Source of the DNA: Candidatus Poribacteria bacterium
GTDB lineage: Bacteria; Poribacteria; WGA-4E; UBA9662
Assembly (NCBI GenBank): GCA_002699335.1
Contig: PACG01000035.1
Coordinates: 1-12,541, forward strand
Direction of reading: 5' to 3'
DNA length: 12,541 nt
A model generated the notes under the pieces. It was not told the origin of the DNA, ran no database searches, and worked only from the letters and a program-made list of their open reading frames with translations. Below, one piece after another: positions 1-7,713 of this stretch (positions are counted from its first letter, which is position 1; each line of letters opens with the position of its first letter). Position numbers and translations under genes: made by a program.

Positions 1-28
1 TCGTCTAGCATTACACCATATTCTCTTG

Positions 29-157
29 CTACTTAACCTGCTCCTTTAAACCGGCTGGAACTCTGGGAGCAGATAAGGCCAGCTCCACGTCGTCCAGGAT
101 GTCCTCCACTTCGGCGAAGGCCATGTCCGACAGATACACTTTGGTGTCGTCGGACAT
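29..157 (-). pseudogene. Creatininase-family N-terminal fragment, 42 codons
   Basis: This short open frame starts at ATG 157 and stops at TAG 29-31. Its residues 6-18 (KVYLSDMAFAEVE) resemble the opening of creatinine amidohydrolase (creatininase) family proteins, where a Y-L-x-x-M-x-x-x-E-V-E pattern leads into a strand ending IPxGSxEQHGPH. Here the strand DDVELAL (22-28) is followed by SAPR and then VPAGLKEQV (33-41), which looks like a corrupted VPAGSxEQH with a four-residue insertion just before it. The metal-binding residues that normally follow EQ are absent, and the frame ends at codon 42, whereas intact members are about 240-270 residues. It reads in the same direction as the decayed gene to its right. 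Family assignment is by motif memory only. A real small protein cannot be excluded but is less likely in this setting. Confidence 0.42.
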
Positions 158-161
158 GGCC
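119..161. repeat. 13-bp perfect inverted repeat (hairpin)
   Basis: GGCCATGTCCGAC at 119-131 is the exact reverse complement of 149-161, with a 17-base loop. On the minus strand the right arm carries the ATG of the creatininase-like fragment and the left arm encodes SDMA, so the transcript could fold over its own start codon. It may be a coincidence of two Met-Ser-Asp-like coding stretches. Confidence 0.6.
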
Positions 162-422
162 GCGGCTCCTAGCTGAATTTCAATCCCGTAATCGGGTAAC
201 TTGTAATGTTACCCCTCAAAAGACGTGACCAAGTTTACCTTGTAAATATAAGCATTATCCAGATATTGTGTTACTCTACCTCAGGTGAAGTTAGCGGATT
301 AATGTGTCATCTACAAACGAATATCCAGCCTAAAAAACTGTGATGAAGATAAAGATAGTCACCACAGGCAAGAGAAAATCCGCAGTTCTCCAATGTTCGT
401 TGACCGGCTCTTTCATTCCTTT
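158..422. other. Intergenic stretch, no gene seen
   Basis: No convincing coding signal on either strand. The only structure noted is a 7-bp perfect inverted repeat, GGGTAAC (194-200) and GTTACCC (208-214), with a 7-base loop. It has no following T-run on either strand, so it is not a clear terminator. The decamer AATGTGTCAT at 301-310 recurs once at 1627-1636 in the same orientation. Confidence 0.5.
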
Positions 423-1491
423 CTATCGCAGCGGTACTAGAGTCATCGTGTTGGAGACACCGATCAGCTTCTGCTTCAGGCTGCTGTGGGGCAGAATCGC
501 AAGCTGCTTATGACAGTTCTTCAGAGGCGCGAAGCCGGGTGCGCCGGTTACTAGGGCCGCGCGCAATCGCTCGTTGTCCCAACTCAGCCATCTACCGACG
601 TGGAGCCTAGTGTCCTTGCGCTGCGTTCCGATGCTGGTGTTCACCGCGCCCTCGAAGCGCGGCAGCAGCCGGACACGCTTGGTATCAAGGTCGTACTCGC
701 CGAGGATGACGGTCTTTCGCATACCTGATACGCGTATGTGCAGCGACATGGAAAGGCTGTTTTTTCCATCGAAACCACGGTGCCACCATCTTGGGCTTGT
801 ATGCCGGGACATGTCGACACCGTAATCGCACAGGAACTCCTCCAGCTATTCGTTGTTGCCCTGTTGGGCGTCAAAGATGAGCCAAACGTGCAGCAGGTGG
901 ATGGTCAGCTTTCCGTCCACGCGGTACGTCTTCCGATACGGGCTTGCTCAGGTATAGCTCGCGTCTCCGACCGTAGGAACGAAAGGTCATGGTGTTGTCG
1001 AAGGCGACGAAGGCCATCGTACCGGCGATCATTCGCTCCCGGCTCGAGGTCCCATGCCCCAGCACGGTCTGGTTCACGTCAGACTCGATTAACAGGAAAT
1101 TGAATCCTTCAGGGACATCTGATTGAGCTTGGCCTCCTTCTTGAACGTGATCATGATCTCATCGACCATCATGGCCACCGATGCCAGATAAGACCGGCGG
1201 AACTTCCAGTTGTGGGAGATGGTGGTCGCCAGTTTCGTTGTTTCTCTCTTTAGGGACGTGGATTTGAAATCAAAGCGCGCCTTTGGCGTACTGATGATCG
1301 CCGACGTAGTCGGTGACCGTCAGATCGTGTCCTCCAAGACGCCGTGTGTAACGCATCGTCGCCCATCCATTATCGACCTCCAGCTACGGGGCGATCTTGG
1401 AGGCTATCGGAGAAATGCTGCTGCCTTCGATGCGATTAATCTGCTTTTGGGTCCAGGTAATACTACTAATTCAACACAGCATACACCGCAT
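423..1491 (-). pseudogene. Decayed gene of unrecognised function
   Basis: Protein-like sequence continues along the minus strand only by changing frame several times. In order it reads: a piece near 1460-1290 (TWTQKQINRIEG, then an in-frame TAG, then NGWATMRYTRRLGGHDLTV); a piece near 1290-1105 (NWKFRRSYLASVAMMVDEI); a piece near 1100-930 (SRERMIAGTMAFVAFD and SYGRRRELYLSKPV); a piece near 930-800 (YRVDGKLTIHLLHVWLIFD, then NNE, TAG, LEEFLCDYGVD); and a last frame (VILGEYDLDTKRVRLLPRF) ending at TAG 423-425. The alternating hydrophobic and charged residues suggest a beta-rich protein, possibly carbohydrate-related like its neighbours, but I recognise no family and see no catalytic motif. At least three frame changes and two in-frame stops argue for a true pseudogene. 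The start at ATG 1491 is only the furthest plausible one; the 5' end is uncertain. Confidence 0.5.
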
Positions 1492-1790
1492 AGAAAGCGG
1501 CAAATCCGTACATAGCCACTGACGGAGTTCCTGAACCCATATTCTAACCGATGACTTTTAGGATCAGGAGTGCGCGTAAGCTGCTACGGCAAATGTCCAA
1601 CCCAGTGCGGGGCCGGCCGGTAAATCAATGTGTCATGGGTTGGAATTATTGGCCGGTAGTCCGAGGTACGCTTTGTGTCCGGCACCTTTGACTGAGAGCG
1701 CTGTGGAAAGAAAATACCCGAAGGGCTATCACTACAAGCGACGAGATCATAAGCTTGGCCAATGGAAAAGAGTCTGTGGGTAATCGGGCA
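1492..1790. other. Intergenic stretch downstream of the sialidase gene
   Basis: No recognisable gene. A 9-bp perfect inverted repeat, TCCAACCCA (1596-1604) and TGGGTTGGA (1636-1644), encloses a GC-rich GGCCGGCCGG block (1611-1620). A 26-codon GTG-started frame on the plus strand (1703-1783) is very rich in basic residues (KGYHYKRRDHK) but matches nothing I know and has no clear ribosome binding site, so I do not call it a gene. Confidence 0.45.
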
Positions 1791-3386
1791 TTATGCAATA
1801 TCTTCTGGTTCAAGGTGAACCCCGACGAGATGGCTTTTTCCGGCTATATCACCACAGTTGGTGTAGTCGACGAGAATGATTCGACCATCCGGTAATGTGA
1901 GCCAGGAGGAGTAGCCATGATCTGGGTAGGGTTTCTGATCTGGATGGTTGGCATGGATTTGTACCATGCGGTTGCGTTGATACTGGTCAGGATAGTCGCC
2001 GGATGCAGCAGACCAACGCCATGACCAGTCTTCAAGTACTCTGTTTTTGGATGAGAAGGATACTGCTATCCAGTTACTTGTGCCCGCGTTGCCCCATTGC
2101 CCGAACATAGTGCGCATGTCCGGACGAGCGCCTCGGAAATCTGAAATATTGCTTTCTCCGCGAAAGACATTGCGAGAGATGAGGTCTTCTCCGTCCAGTT
2201 GTACCCGTAGCAATCCGCCTTTGTGTCGAATAGCGATCTTTCTCGGGCGAGAGAAGTCGGCTTTTTTGTGGAGGTCGGTGCGCTGAACTTCGCTGAGGGT
2301 CATGAAATCAGCCCCGATATAGAGTAGGGCATCAACGCTTCCGCAGGACATAAATGCGATCGGTTCTCCGGGGGGGCCTTCCACTTTGAGTTCCACTTCG
2401 AAGTCGACAGTGCTGAATCGATTCTGGGGTGGCAACAGGCTGTAGCGGCACTCATGCTCAGGTTCGTTTTCAATGATAAGAGCCCCATCTTTTAGCGTTG
2501 CACTGTACTTTCTGCGGGGGCCTCCGATGACATAGGTACCCGCCTCTTTTTTTAAGTCGCCAATCCAGGCGTAACAACCCAGGCCGCCGTTGACGTGGCG
2601 GCCGGTGACCATGCAGCGGCCATCGACGAGTTGTTTCACGTAGGGGCGGTGCAGTGCAAAAGGGCACATTTGAGGGGCGCTCCAGGTTTGGCCATTGTCC
2701 TGAGAAAAGGTGACAAAGCTAGGAATACCACCCGAGTGATTTTCTCGCATGACACAGGCCAGTTCCTGACCACCATCCAGGATTACGAGAGCGCCTTCAC
2801 AAAAGCGGTGATAACCATCGTGTGCGACGATGACCTGATTACCCCAGCTTTTGCCGCCATCGGTGGAGGTGGTCATGATTTCGGCGAACTCCTGACTTTC
2901 GCGCAGCATGACGTGTGAACAAACGGCAAGACGTCCGTCTGGCAATTCCATTATTCGATCGGGTTCAAAGCCTGTGATATTGGGTTTGTGCGGACCATCC
3001 CAGCTTTTGCCGCCGTCGGTACTCCACCAGAGCCAGTTGCCTGGCGGTTGATCTTGGTGGAAGTGGCTGAAATCGTCGTGGTCGCAGATAACGGCAATCC
3101 GATCGTCGCTGTGCAGGCTAATACGTGGCGTGACCAGGCGTTCGTCACCTTTGCTGCGATCCGCAGTTGCCACTTCACTCAGTTTGTCCCAAGTCTGGCC
3201 ATCGTCGTCGCTGTGCAGGATGGTGAGAATTTGCGTTGTTTCTCCCCAGTGTGCTTCGGTATCGGAGTAAACGAGGAGGAGACGGCCGGATTTAAGTCGG
3301 ATGATGTCGGGGTTTTTTGTGAATCGGCCGGGACTTCGCCAAGCATCGAAAATTTTGTCTGCGACAGATCTTGGATGAATGTACAT
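1791..3386 (-). CDS. Sialidase-like BNR-repeat (Asp-box) beta-propeller protein
   Basis: An intact 531-residue protein. Four Asp-box motifs of the S-x-D-x-G-x-T/S-W type are visible: SDDDGQTW (59-66), STDGGKSW (122-129), STDGGKSW (174-181) and SQDNGQTW (228-235). Between them lie propeller strands typical of the family, such as RLLLVYSD (35-42), RIMELPDGRL (144-153) and EGALVILDGG (197-206). This is the fold of exo-alpha-sialidases (GH33-like), which hydrolyse terminal sialic acid or related sugars; many homologues in environmental bacteria have unproven substrates. Residues about 295-455 interrupt the propeller with a stretch lacking Asp boxes (for example TVDFEVELKVEG and LRVQLDGEDLISRN), which looks like a concanavalin-type beta sandwich. 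The last blade resumes at about 468-526 (WLTLPDGRIILVDYTN). I could not place the full catalytic Arg triad. No signal peptide is seen, so the protein is predicted to be cytoplasmic. The ATG is supported by GAGGA five bases upstream. It is the only undamaged enzyme gene in the carbohydrate cluster. Confidence 0.85.
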   Translation of the reverse strand: MYIHPRSVADKIFDAWRSPGRFTKNPDIIRLKSGRLLLVYSDTEAHWGETTQILTILHSDDDGQTWDKLSEVATADRSKGDERLVTPRISLHSDDRIAVICDHDDFSHFHQDQPPGNWLWWSTDGGKSWDGPHKPNITGFEPDRIMELPDGRLAVCSHVMLRESQEFAEIMTTSTDGGKSWGNQVIVAHDGYHRFCEGALVILDGGQELACVMRENHSGGIPSFVTFSQDNGQTWSAPQMCPFALHRPYVKQLVDGRCMVTGRHVNGGLGCYAWIGDLKKEAGTYVIGGPRRKYSATLKDGALIIENEPEHECRYSLLPPQNRFSTVDFEVELKVEGPPGEPIAFMSCGSVDALLYIGADFMTLSEVQRTDLHKKADFSRPRKIAIRHKGGLLRVQLDGEDLISRNVFRGESNISDFRGARPDMRTMFGQWGNAGTSNWIAVSFSSKNRVLEDWSWRWSAASGDYPDQYQRNRMVQIHANHPDQKPYPDHGYSSWLTLPDGRIILVDYTNCGDIAGKSHLVGVHLEPEDIA

Positions 3387-3391
3387 GGAAT

Positions 3392-3396
3392 TCCTC
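3392..3396 (-). promoter_or_regulatory. Ribosome binding site of the sialidase gene
   Basis: GAGGA on the minus strand, five bases before ATG 3386. It decides the start, and suggests the gene is still translatable. Confidence 0.65.
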
Positions 3397-3489
3397 GTTT
3401 TTACTGAAGTTTAGGTTGAAAGTCCTGTTTCTTTTCCTCGTTAGTCTTTGAAGCCTATGGTGAACAATCCTTCAGATGTGTAGGTGAAG

Positions 3490-3808
3490 TTAGATTGCCA
3501 CGTCCATTGCCCTCATCTTTGGACTACGCAATAAGGTCTTATGATTGTGGCGTTCTCTGAAATCTTCTATTAGGTGGTAGAATTTGTCCCTACTGGAGAG
3601 GTTAATGCTGAGTTGCCATTCTTTGGTAAATACACAACGGATAGAATGTAGACCATCGTACTGAGAATGTGAAATGCCAAAGCAGTTGTATTCGATGACC
3701 TGGTCCTGTAGTGTGTAAACATTACCCTTGAGCATTGAAGCGGGAGATCAGCCTGCATAGTCTGCGCGAGGTGTAAAGGAATTCTGGTCGTCGGCCTATA
3801 TCGCAAAT
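3490..3808 (-). pseudogene. Sulfatase C-terminal fragment
   Basis: The frame ending at TAA 3490-3492 contains YDGLHSIRCVFTKEWQLSIN followed by SSRDKFYHLIEDFRERHN. This is the standard end of type I sulfatases (R-x-x-x-T-x-x-W/Y-K, then D-E-L-Y-D-L-x-x-D-P-x-E-x-x-N-L). Upstream, in another frame, lies TRIPLHLAQTMQADLP (about 3787-3740), which matches the usual PTxLxLAGxxxP segment before the final LLKG; LKGN then continues in the first frame. A frameshift near 3735 therefore separates the two pieces, and the whole N-terminal catalytic part is missing. Just over 100 residues of a roughly 450-500-residue protein remain. It precedes the sialidase gene in the direction of transcription with about 100 bases between them, so it was probably once in the same operon. 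Confidence 0.6.
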
Positions 3809-3835
3809 CGCACCAACGATTGGAGATATTTGCAA

Positions 3836-3858
3836 CTCCTCTCCTCGCTCTAGAGGAG
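3836..3858. repeat. 7-bp inverted repeat between pseudogenes
   Basis: CTCCTCT (3836-3842) pairs with AGAGGAG (3852-3858) across a 9-base loop. It lies in the short gap (3809-3971) between the membrane-protein pseudogene and the sulfatase fragment. There is no T-run, so it is a weak terminator candidate at most. Confidence 0.3.
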
Positions 3859-3971
3859 ACATGCTCATCGGTTTCCCCTGCTCAGAGAGACGCGCTCCCT
3901 CGACGAGGCTACCTCCTCTGCGACCCTGATGTCAAGGTTGTTGGCGCAGGTGGGGGCGTGGACCCAGGTAA

Positions 3972-5865
3972 TCAGATCCAAAATTGATATAACTGGGGTA
4001 AATTCAAGGCAATACCGGTAATTGCCCAAATACCGGACAACGAAAATTCACCTAAGATAAGCCCTAAGAACAGAGGAGTGGCTTGTCGATATCGCTTCAG
4101 GCCACCATGCCGTAGGATGAGATACTTCAGAACCCAGCTTGCCAACATACACGACCACAAAAAGCTCATGCCGTAGCTCCCCGCCACTGCGTACCCTACC
4201 GGATGGAGAGGCCACCATAAAAATAGAGCGCTCATAGTGGCTAGAAAACAGGCAACCACGAAGCCGAGACCTATTAGTCCTATGTGATAGTAATCGATTT
4301 CAGTTGGGCTGTGTAACCATTGCTGTAAGTATGACCACGGCTCTCGTCCCCAATCCAGAGAAGGATGGGGCATATTGTCAAGTCCGACCTTAAAACTGGT
4401 GTGAAGCAATATCCAGAAAGTGGCGACGATTCCGACGGCAACACCCAGTAGTATTGACCATACGGTTCTCTGCACCTCCATATCGCTTCTGTCGGCTATC
4501 TTAAATCCTTCTAGTTGATGGGGCATTATATGATTATCAAAGCGACGGCTGATAAACCAGAACAACGGCATTGTGATCCGTGAAGCTTGCGAAAGGTTAG
4601 CTGTCCCCACCGATGACGTTATCATCTGGATCGGTCCCCCAAAATGGACATCGTGATCGGGGAATCCGACCTCTGCTCGCAGTCGAGTGATAGCGATGGA
4701 AAGGGCGTAAAAGAAGAGGAAAAAGGTCACCGATACATCAGGTGACATCCCCGCCCGATAGCCGAAGAAGGTGAGAATGCCCAAGCCACAAATAATCCCT
4801 GCCCATGCCATTCGATACGATGTTGGTGCCTCAAACGCGACTTTGACTGTTTGAGAAAAGTGCCGTCTGCCACGCCAAATAGCGATTGCCAGAATGGCCA
4901 GGTATGCCCCAACTGATTCCTGGACGATGTAGGCGTGTCGACCATATGCCGGATATGTCTGCCAACCCAGCATTGCGCCCAAAACACGCATGCCTTGCCA
5001 ATAGGAAGTAGAAAAACCAACAGGAGAACAGCAGATTGAGTGGCATGAAGAAGCTCAGTCCAATGATCGAAGGGATGAAGGAGATGCGCATTGCCCGTAG
5101 CGCGCTCCACGGTTTCTCCGTAAAAATGTACCCGATGTACTTTCTTTTGAAGAACGCCAGTGCAGGTAGATTTGGATGTAGGAAATGAAGCCCGTTGATG
5201 AGATTAATCCCTGCTGCGATGGCAAATCCTAGCCACATCAACCGGCTATAAAAATTGGAGTTGACCAGGTTCAGCGGAATTTCAGCGATCGGATAGGAGA
5301 GTTTCTCGTGTTCAATCCATTGTCTGCGCACAATAATATTGATGCACAACATAACGAAGATCAGGACAAAGGTAACAAGTGACCACCAAAGTAGTGGCGG
5401 CAACCAGGCGGTCAGGTTCCGTGTCGTGTACAAACTCGCTTCGCCACGGTAATATTCTGCTAGCACTGACGGGTCGTCCACCATAAGCCATCGCGGCAGA
5501 TCTCGATGGAAAAGTTTTCGCCACTCGTTTTCCAGGCTCGCACCCCAAAAGACATAGGTCATCACAGGGAGCAATATCGGTAGCATGCCGTAAGAACACA
5601 TCGCCGTCACCATGTTGACCATGAGATAAGCAGTCAATAGTTCTCTGTTGTTTAGGGAGATTTGCGGCGCGAACCGGCGCAGGCTTCAATTTAACAGGAA
5701 CAAGACCCATAGTGTGAAAATGGTGTTAAAGAACAAAGAGAAAACAGTTGCCCCTACCCCACGGCGAACCTCCTCCATCTGCACAATCCAGTAGCAGTTG
5801 ATGGGAATCAACAATAGACCGATGATCCACGCGCGCGTGTAAGATCGATTTTTCCCCACCTTCAC
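3972..5865 (-). pseudogene. DUF6785/DUF6784-type multi-pass membrane protein, broken
   Basis: Reading from GTG 5865 (or GTG 5859, which has a better-spaced AAAGGA) gives a membrane protein of about 631 residues, close to the family's usual size as I recall it. The N-terminus has WIIGLLLIPINCYWIVQMEE followed by a second membrane span (FFNTIFTLWVLFLLN). An in-frame TGA at 5686-5688 interrupts it, and the same frame continues as LRRFAPQISLNNRELLTAYL, typical of this family. Near 4985-5010 a one-base frameshift moves from FSCWFFYFLL to MRVLGAMLGW. The C-terminal part has many hydrophobic spans and the GYAVAGSYGMSFLW and RHGGLKRYR motifs, ending LYQFWI. These proteins resemble oligopeptide-transporter-like permeases and often sit beside sulfatases and glycosidases; their substrate is unknown. 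With only two lesions, this gene is either recently inactivated or affected by sequence error. Confidence 0.72.
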
Positions 5866-6257
5866 TGTTCCTTTCGTCTAAGTGCCACCATCCGGGGAAT
5901 ACAGACGCTGTTGGCCATCTTTCTGTTTGCTGGGGGGGATGGACAGGGATTGCCAATAAACCGTCGCGAAAATCGAACCACCTACGCCCCAATGCTGTTG
6001 ACAGCAAGCAAACGCCTGTGTATGGCCTGGAATGTTTCATTTTGGTGTGTCGCGAGTCTGGGGATTGTGTTAGGAAAATTCGATTGTGGGTTCAGGAATG
6101 TGAAATTTTTGGTTCGTCTGTTATTGGGTCGTATAGTGACATTACCGTATTTGTTCTGTTTGAACAATCCACGTCGAGCCTCGTTTGCTATGTTCCAGAC
6201 CAGATTCGTTAGTTCTTGAAATGGGATGAGACACCGAAATGTCAGGAACAAACTCCG
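5866..6257. other. Intergenic stretch upstream of the membrane-protein gene
   Basis: Moderately AT-rich, with no recognisable gene on either strand; open frames here lack family motifs and start signals. It probably holds the leader and promoter of the minus-strand membrane-protein gene, but I found no confident -35/-10 pair. An AAAGGA lies just upstream of the GTG starts at 5865/5859. Confidence 0.4.
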
Positions 6258-6451
6258 TTAAAGAATATATATGTTCATTGGTATCCTGAGGCGCGGGCTT
6301 GAGCGTGGCGTTCGAACATGGGTCAGATCGAACCCAGCCCCCAAATTCACCAGTAGCATGCTCTCAAGCGGCGTATCTTCTCCTTTCGCGGTCTGGCAGT
6401 CTGCAACCAGGACTGTGCCTACAACCGGGACGGGGATCGTAATTGCTTCAT
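6258..6451 (-). pseudogene. Lipoprotein-like N-terminal fragment
   Basis: ATG 6451 begins MKQLR and then runs out of frame. One frame over, the sequence becomes TIPVPVVGTVLVADCQTAKG, followed by EDTPLESMLLVNLGAGFDL, and stops at TAA 6258-6260. A positively charged MK start, a hydrophobic run and then VADC look like a lipoprotein signal peptide whose lipobox was L-V-A-G-C, with Gly changed to Asp. The ATG overlaps, as TAATG, the likely original stop codon of the upstream sulfatase, which suggests translational coupling in the ancestor. No mature domain survives, so the function is unknown. The alternative is that this open stretch is accidental. Confidence 0.33.
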
Positions 6452-7559
6452 TACGTCTCGCTCTTTAGTGGTCTGATGTACAGAGTAGGCCCCGCGGACG
6501 ACATCGTTGGCATCAGCAAAGAACGTCTCCAGACGGACCGTGCTTTTTTTGAGCGGGATCCGGAACGTCTTGCACGTTTCGTTTCCTGCAACCGGGGCGC
6601 GCACTCAACACCGCCGACCTTGATGCGGGCCGATCAAATCGACAGGGCCTCACCGGGGACGAAGTCGTCTCCGGACGGAACGTTGCGGCGTGGCAGAACA
6701 GCAGCACAGATCGCTGTATTCGCTCGCGCGGCCAGCGGCGAAGCTCGACCTCGTAGATCCCTTCAGTGACAACCTTGAGCGGCCACTAGTCATTGTCGAT
6801 CAGGCCGCCTTTGGACCAGTGGATAAAGCAACTGTTGCGATGCCCGCCTTCGAACACCCAGCACTTGCGGCCACCCATACCGGCGTTGTAGCCGTCCTTC
6901 AGGAACCCTCTACGATCTAGGTTGCGCCACGTGCTGTGCCGTTGTCCCCCATAAAGATGATGATCGTGTTGTCGGCGATCCCGACCTCGTCCAGTTTTCT
7001 ACGGATCTTGCCGACATTCTCGTCGATGAATTCCGTGGCCTCATCAAACCACACGTCGGTGCAGTAATGGTCCTCGAATCGCTTGGGCTTACCGTTGCGC
7101 TCGTACACCCGTTGAAGTAGTCGTGGTCCCAGTAATCCGGGATCTCGCCGACAACGCCCGGCCGAAAGACAGGGATTCCTGGAATCCACGGTCAAACGGC
7201 CGGTACGGCCAGTTGTCTCCCAGGTGCCATTTCCCGAAGATCCCAGTGGCATAACCAGAATCCGCGAAGATGTTGACCATAGTGACCTCGTCGCTGTTCA
7301 TGATATACCGGCCGCGAAGCGTACTCCACACACCAGTGCGGGTGGAGTATCGGCCGGTCATCAGCGCTGCCCCCGTCGGCGCACACATGGGGTTGGCATG
7401 GAAGTCGGTGAGGCGCACGGCCTCGTTGTGGAGGCGGTCAAACTCCGGTGTCTCCAACCGTGGGTTACCGTGGCAGTTCAGGTCATCGTAGCCCTGGTCG
7501 TCCGTCAGGCTCATCAGGACATTAGGCCTGTCATAGGCACGTGATATACCACAACTCAA
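6451..7559 (-). pseudogene. Type I sulfatase, broken (frameshifts, deletion, damaged active-site motif)
   Basis: The N-terminal frame reads RPNVLMSLTDDQGYDDLN, with the metal-binding DD pair, then MCAPTGAALMTGRYSTRTG and GIFGKWHLGDNWP, all diagnostic of type I sulfatases that hydrolyse sulfate esters. In the activation motif C-x-P-S/T-R the Arg is Gly here (CAPTG, codon GGG). Near 7150-7110 two frame changes pass through PDYWDHDYFN to VYERNGKPKRFE; the next block ends IIIFMGDNGTA. A further frame change leads to DGYNAGMGGRKCWVFEGGHR and HWSKGGL, which joins directly to IDND, TAG (6786-6788), then WPLKVVTEGIYEVELRRWPR. The end of the catalytic domain is therefore deleted. The C-terminal region (ETCKTFRIPLKKSTVRLETF) appears to shift frame again to end IRPLKSET at TAA 6451-6453. 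The first frame opens with TTG at 7559; the ancestral start is uncertain. It would be non-functional as it stands. Confidence 0.8.
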
Positions 7560-7713
7560 GAATAGAACATTTCATCGCTTCTTCGCGGTTATCCAATGCA
7601 GATGCCGTCTAGGCCTCAGGCCGTCTACGAATAGTTTCAATCCGTCATAGCTGCTTGCACCCAAGCCTTGAGGGAAGATTAGTTTTAGATGTATCGTTTC
7701 AAGAATGTTTCTT

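Noticed and set aside
301..1644. Insertion sequence carrying the unknown gene
   Set aside because: The reconstructed protein pieces show no transposase motif such as a DDE triad, and no terminal inverted repeats were found at the matching decamers.
1703..1783. Basic 26-codon GTG-started peptide gene
   Set aside because: Short, no convincing ribosome site, no recognisable similarity; kept only as a note in the intergenic entry.
4985..5010. Programmed frameshifting in the membrane protein
   Set aside because: No slippery heptamer or downstream pseudoknot was seen, and the same gene also has an in-frame TGA; neighbours are plainly degenerate.
6305..6350. tRNA-like T-arm (TTCGAAC / GGGTTCGAT)
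   Set aside because: No matching acceptor stem, anticodon arm or D-arm could be built around it on either strand.
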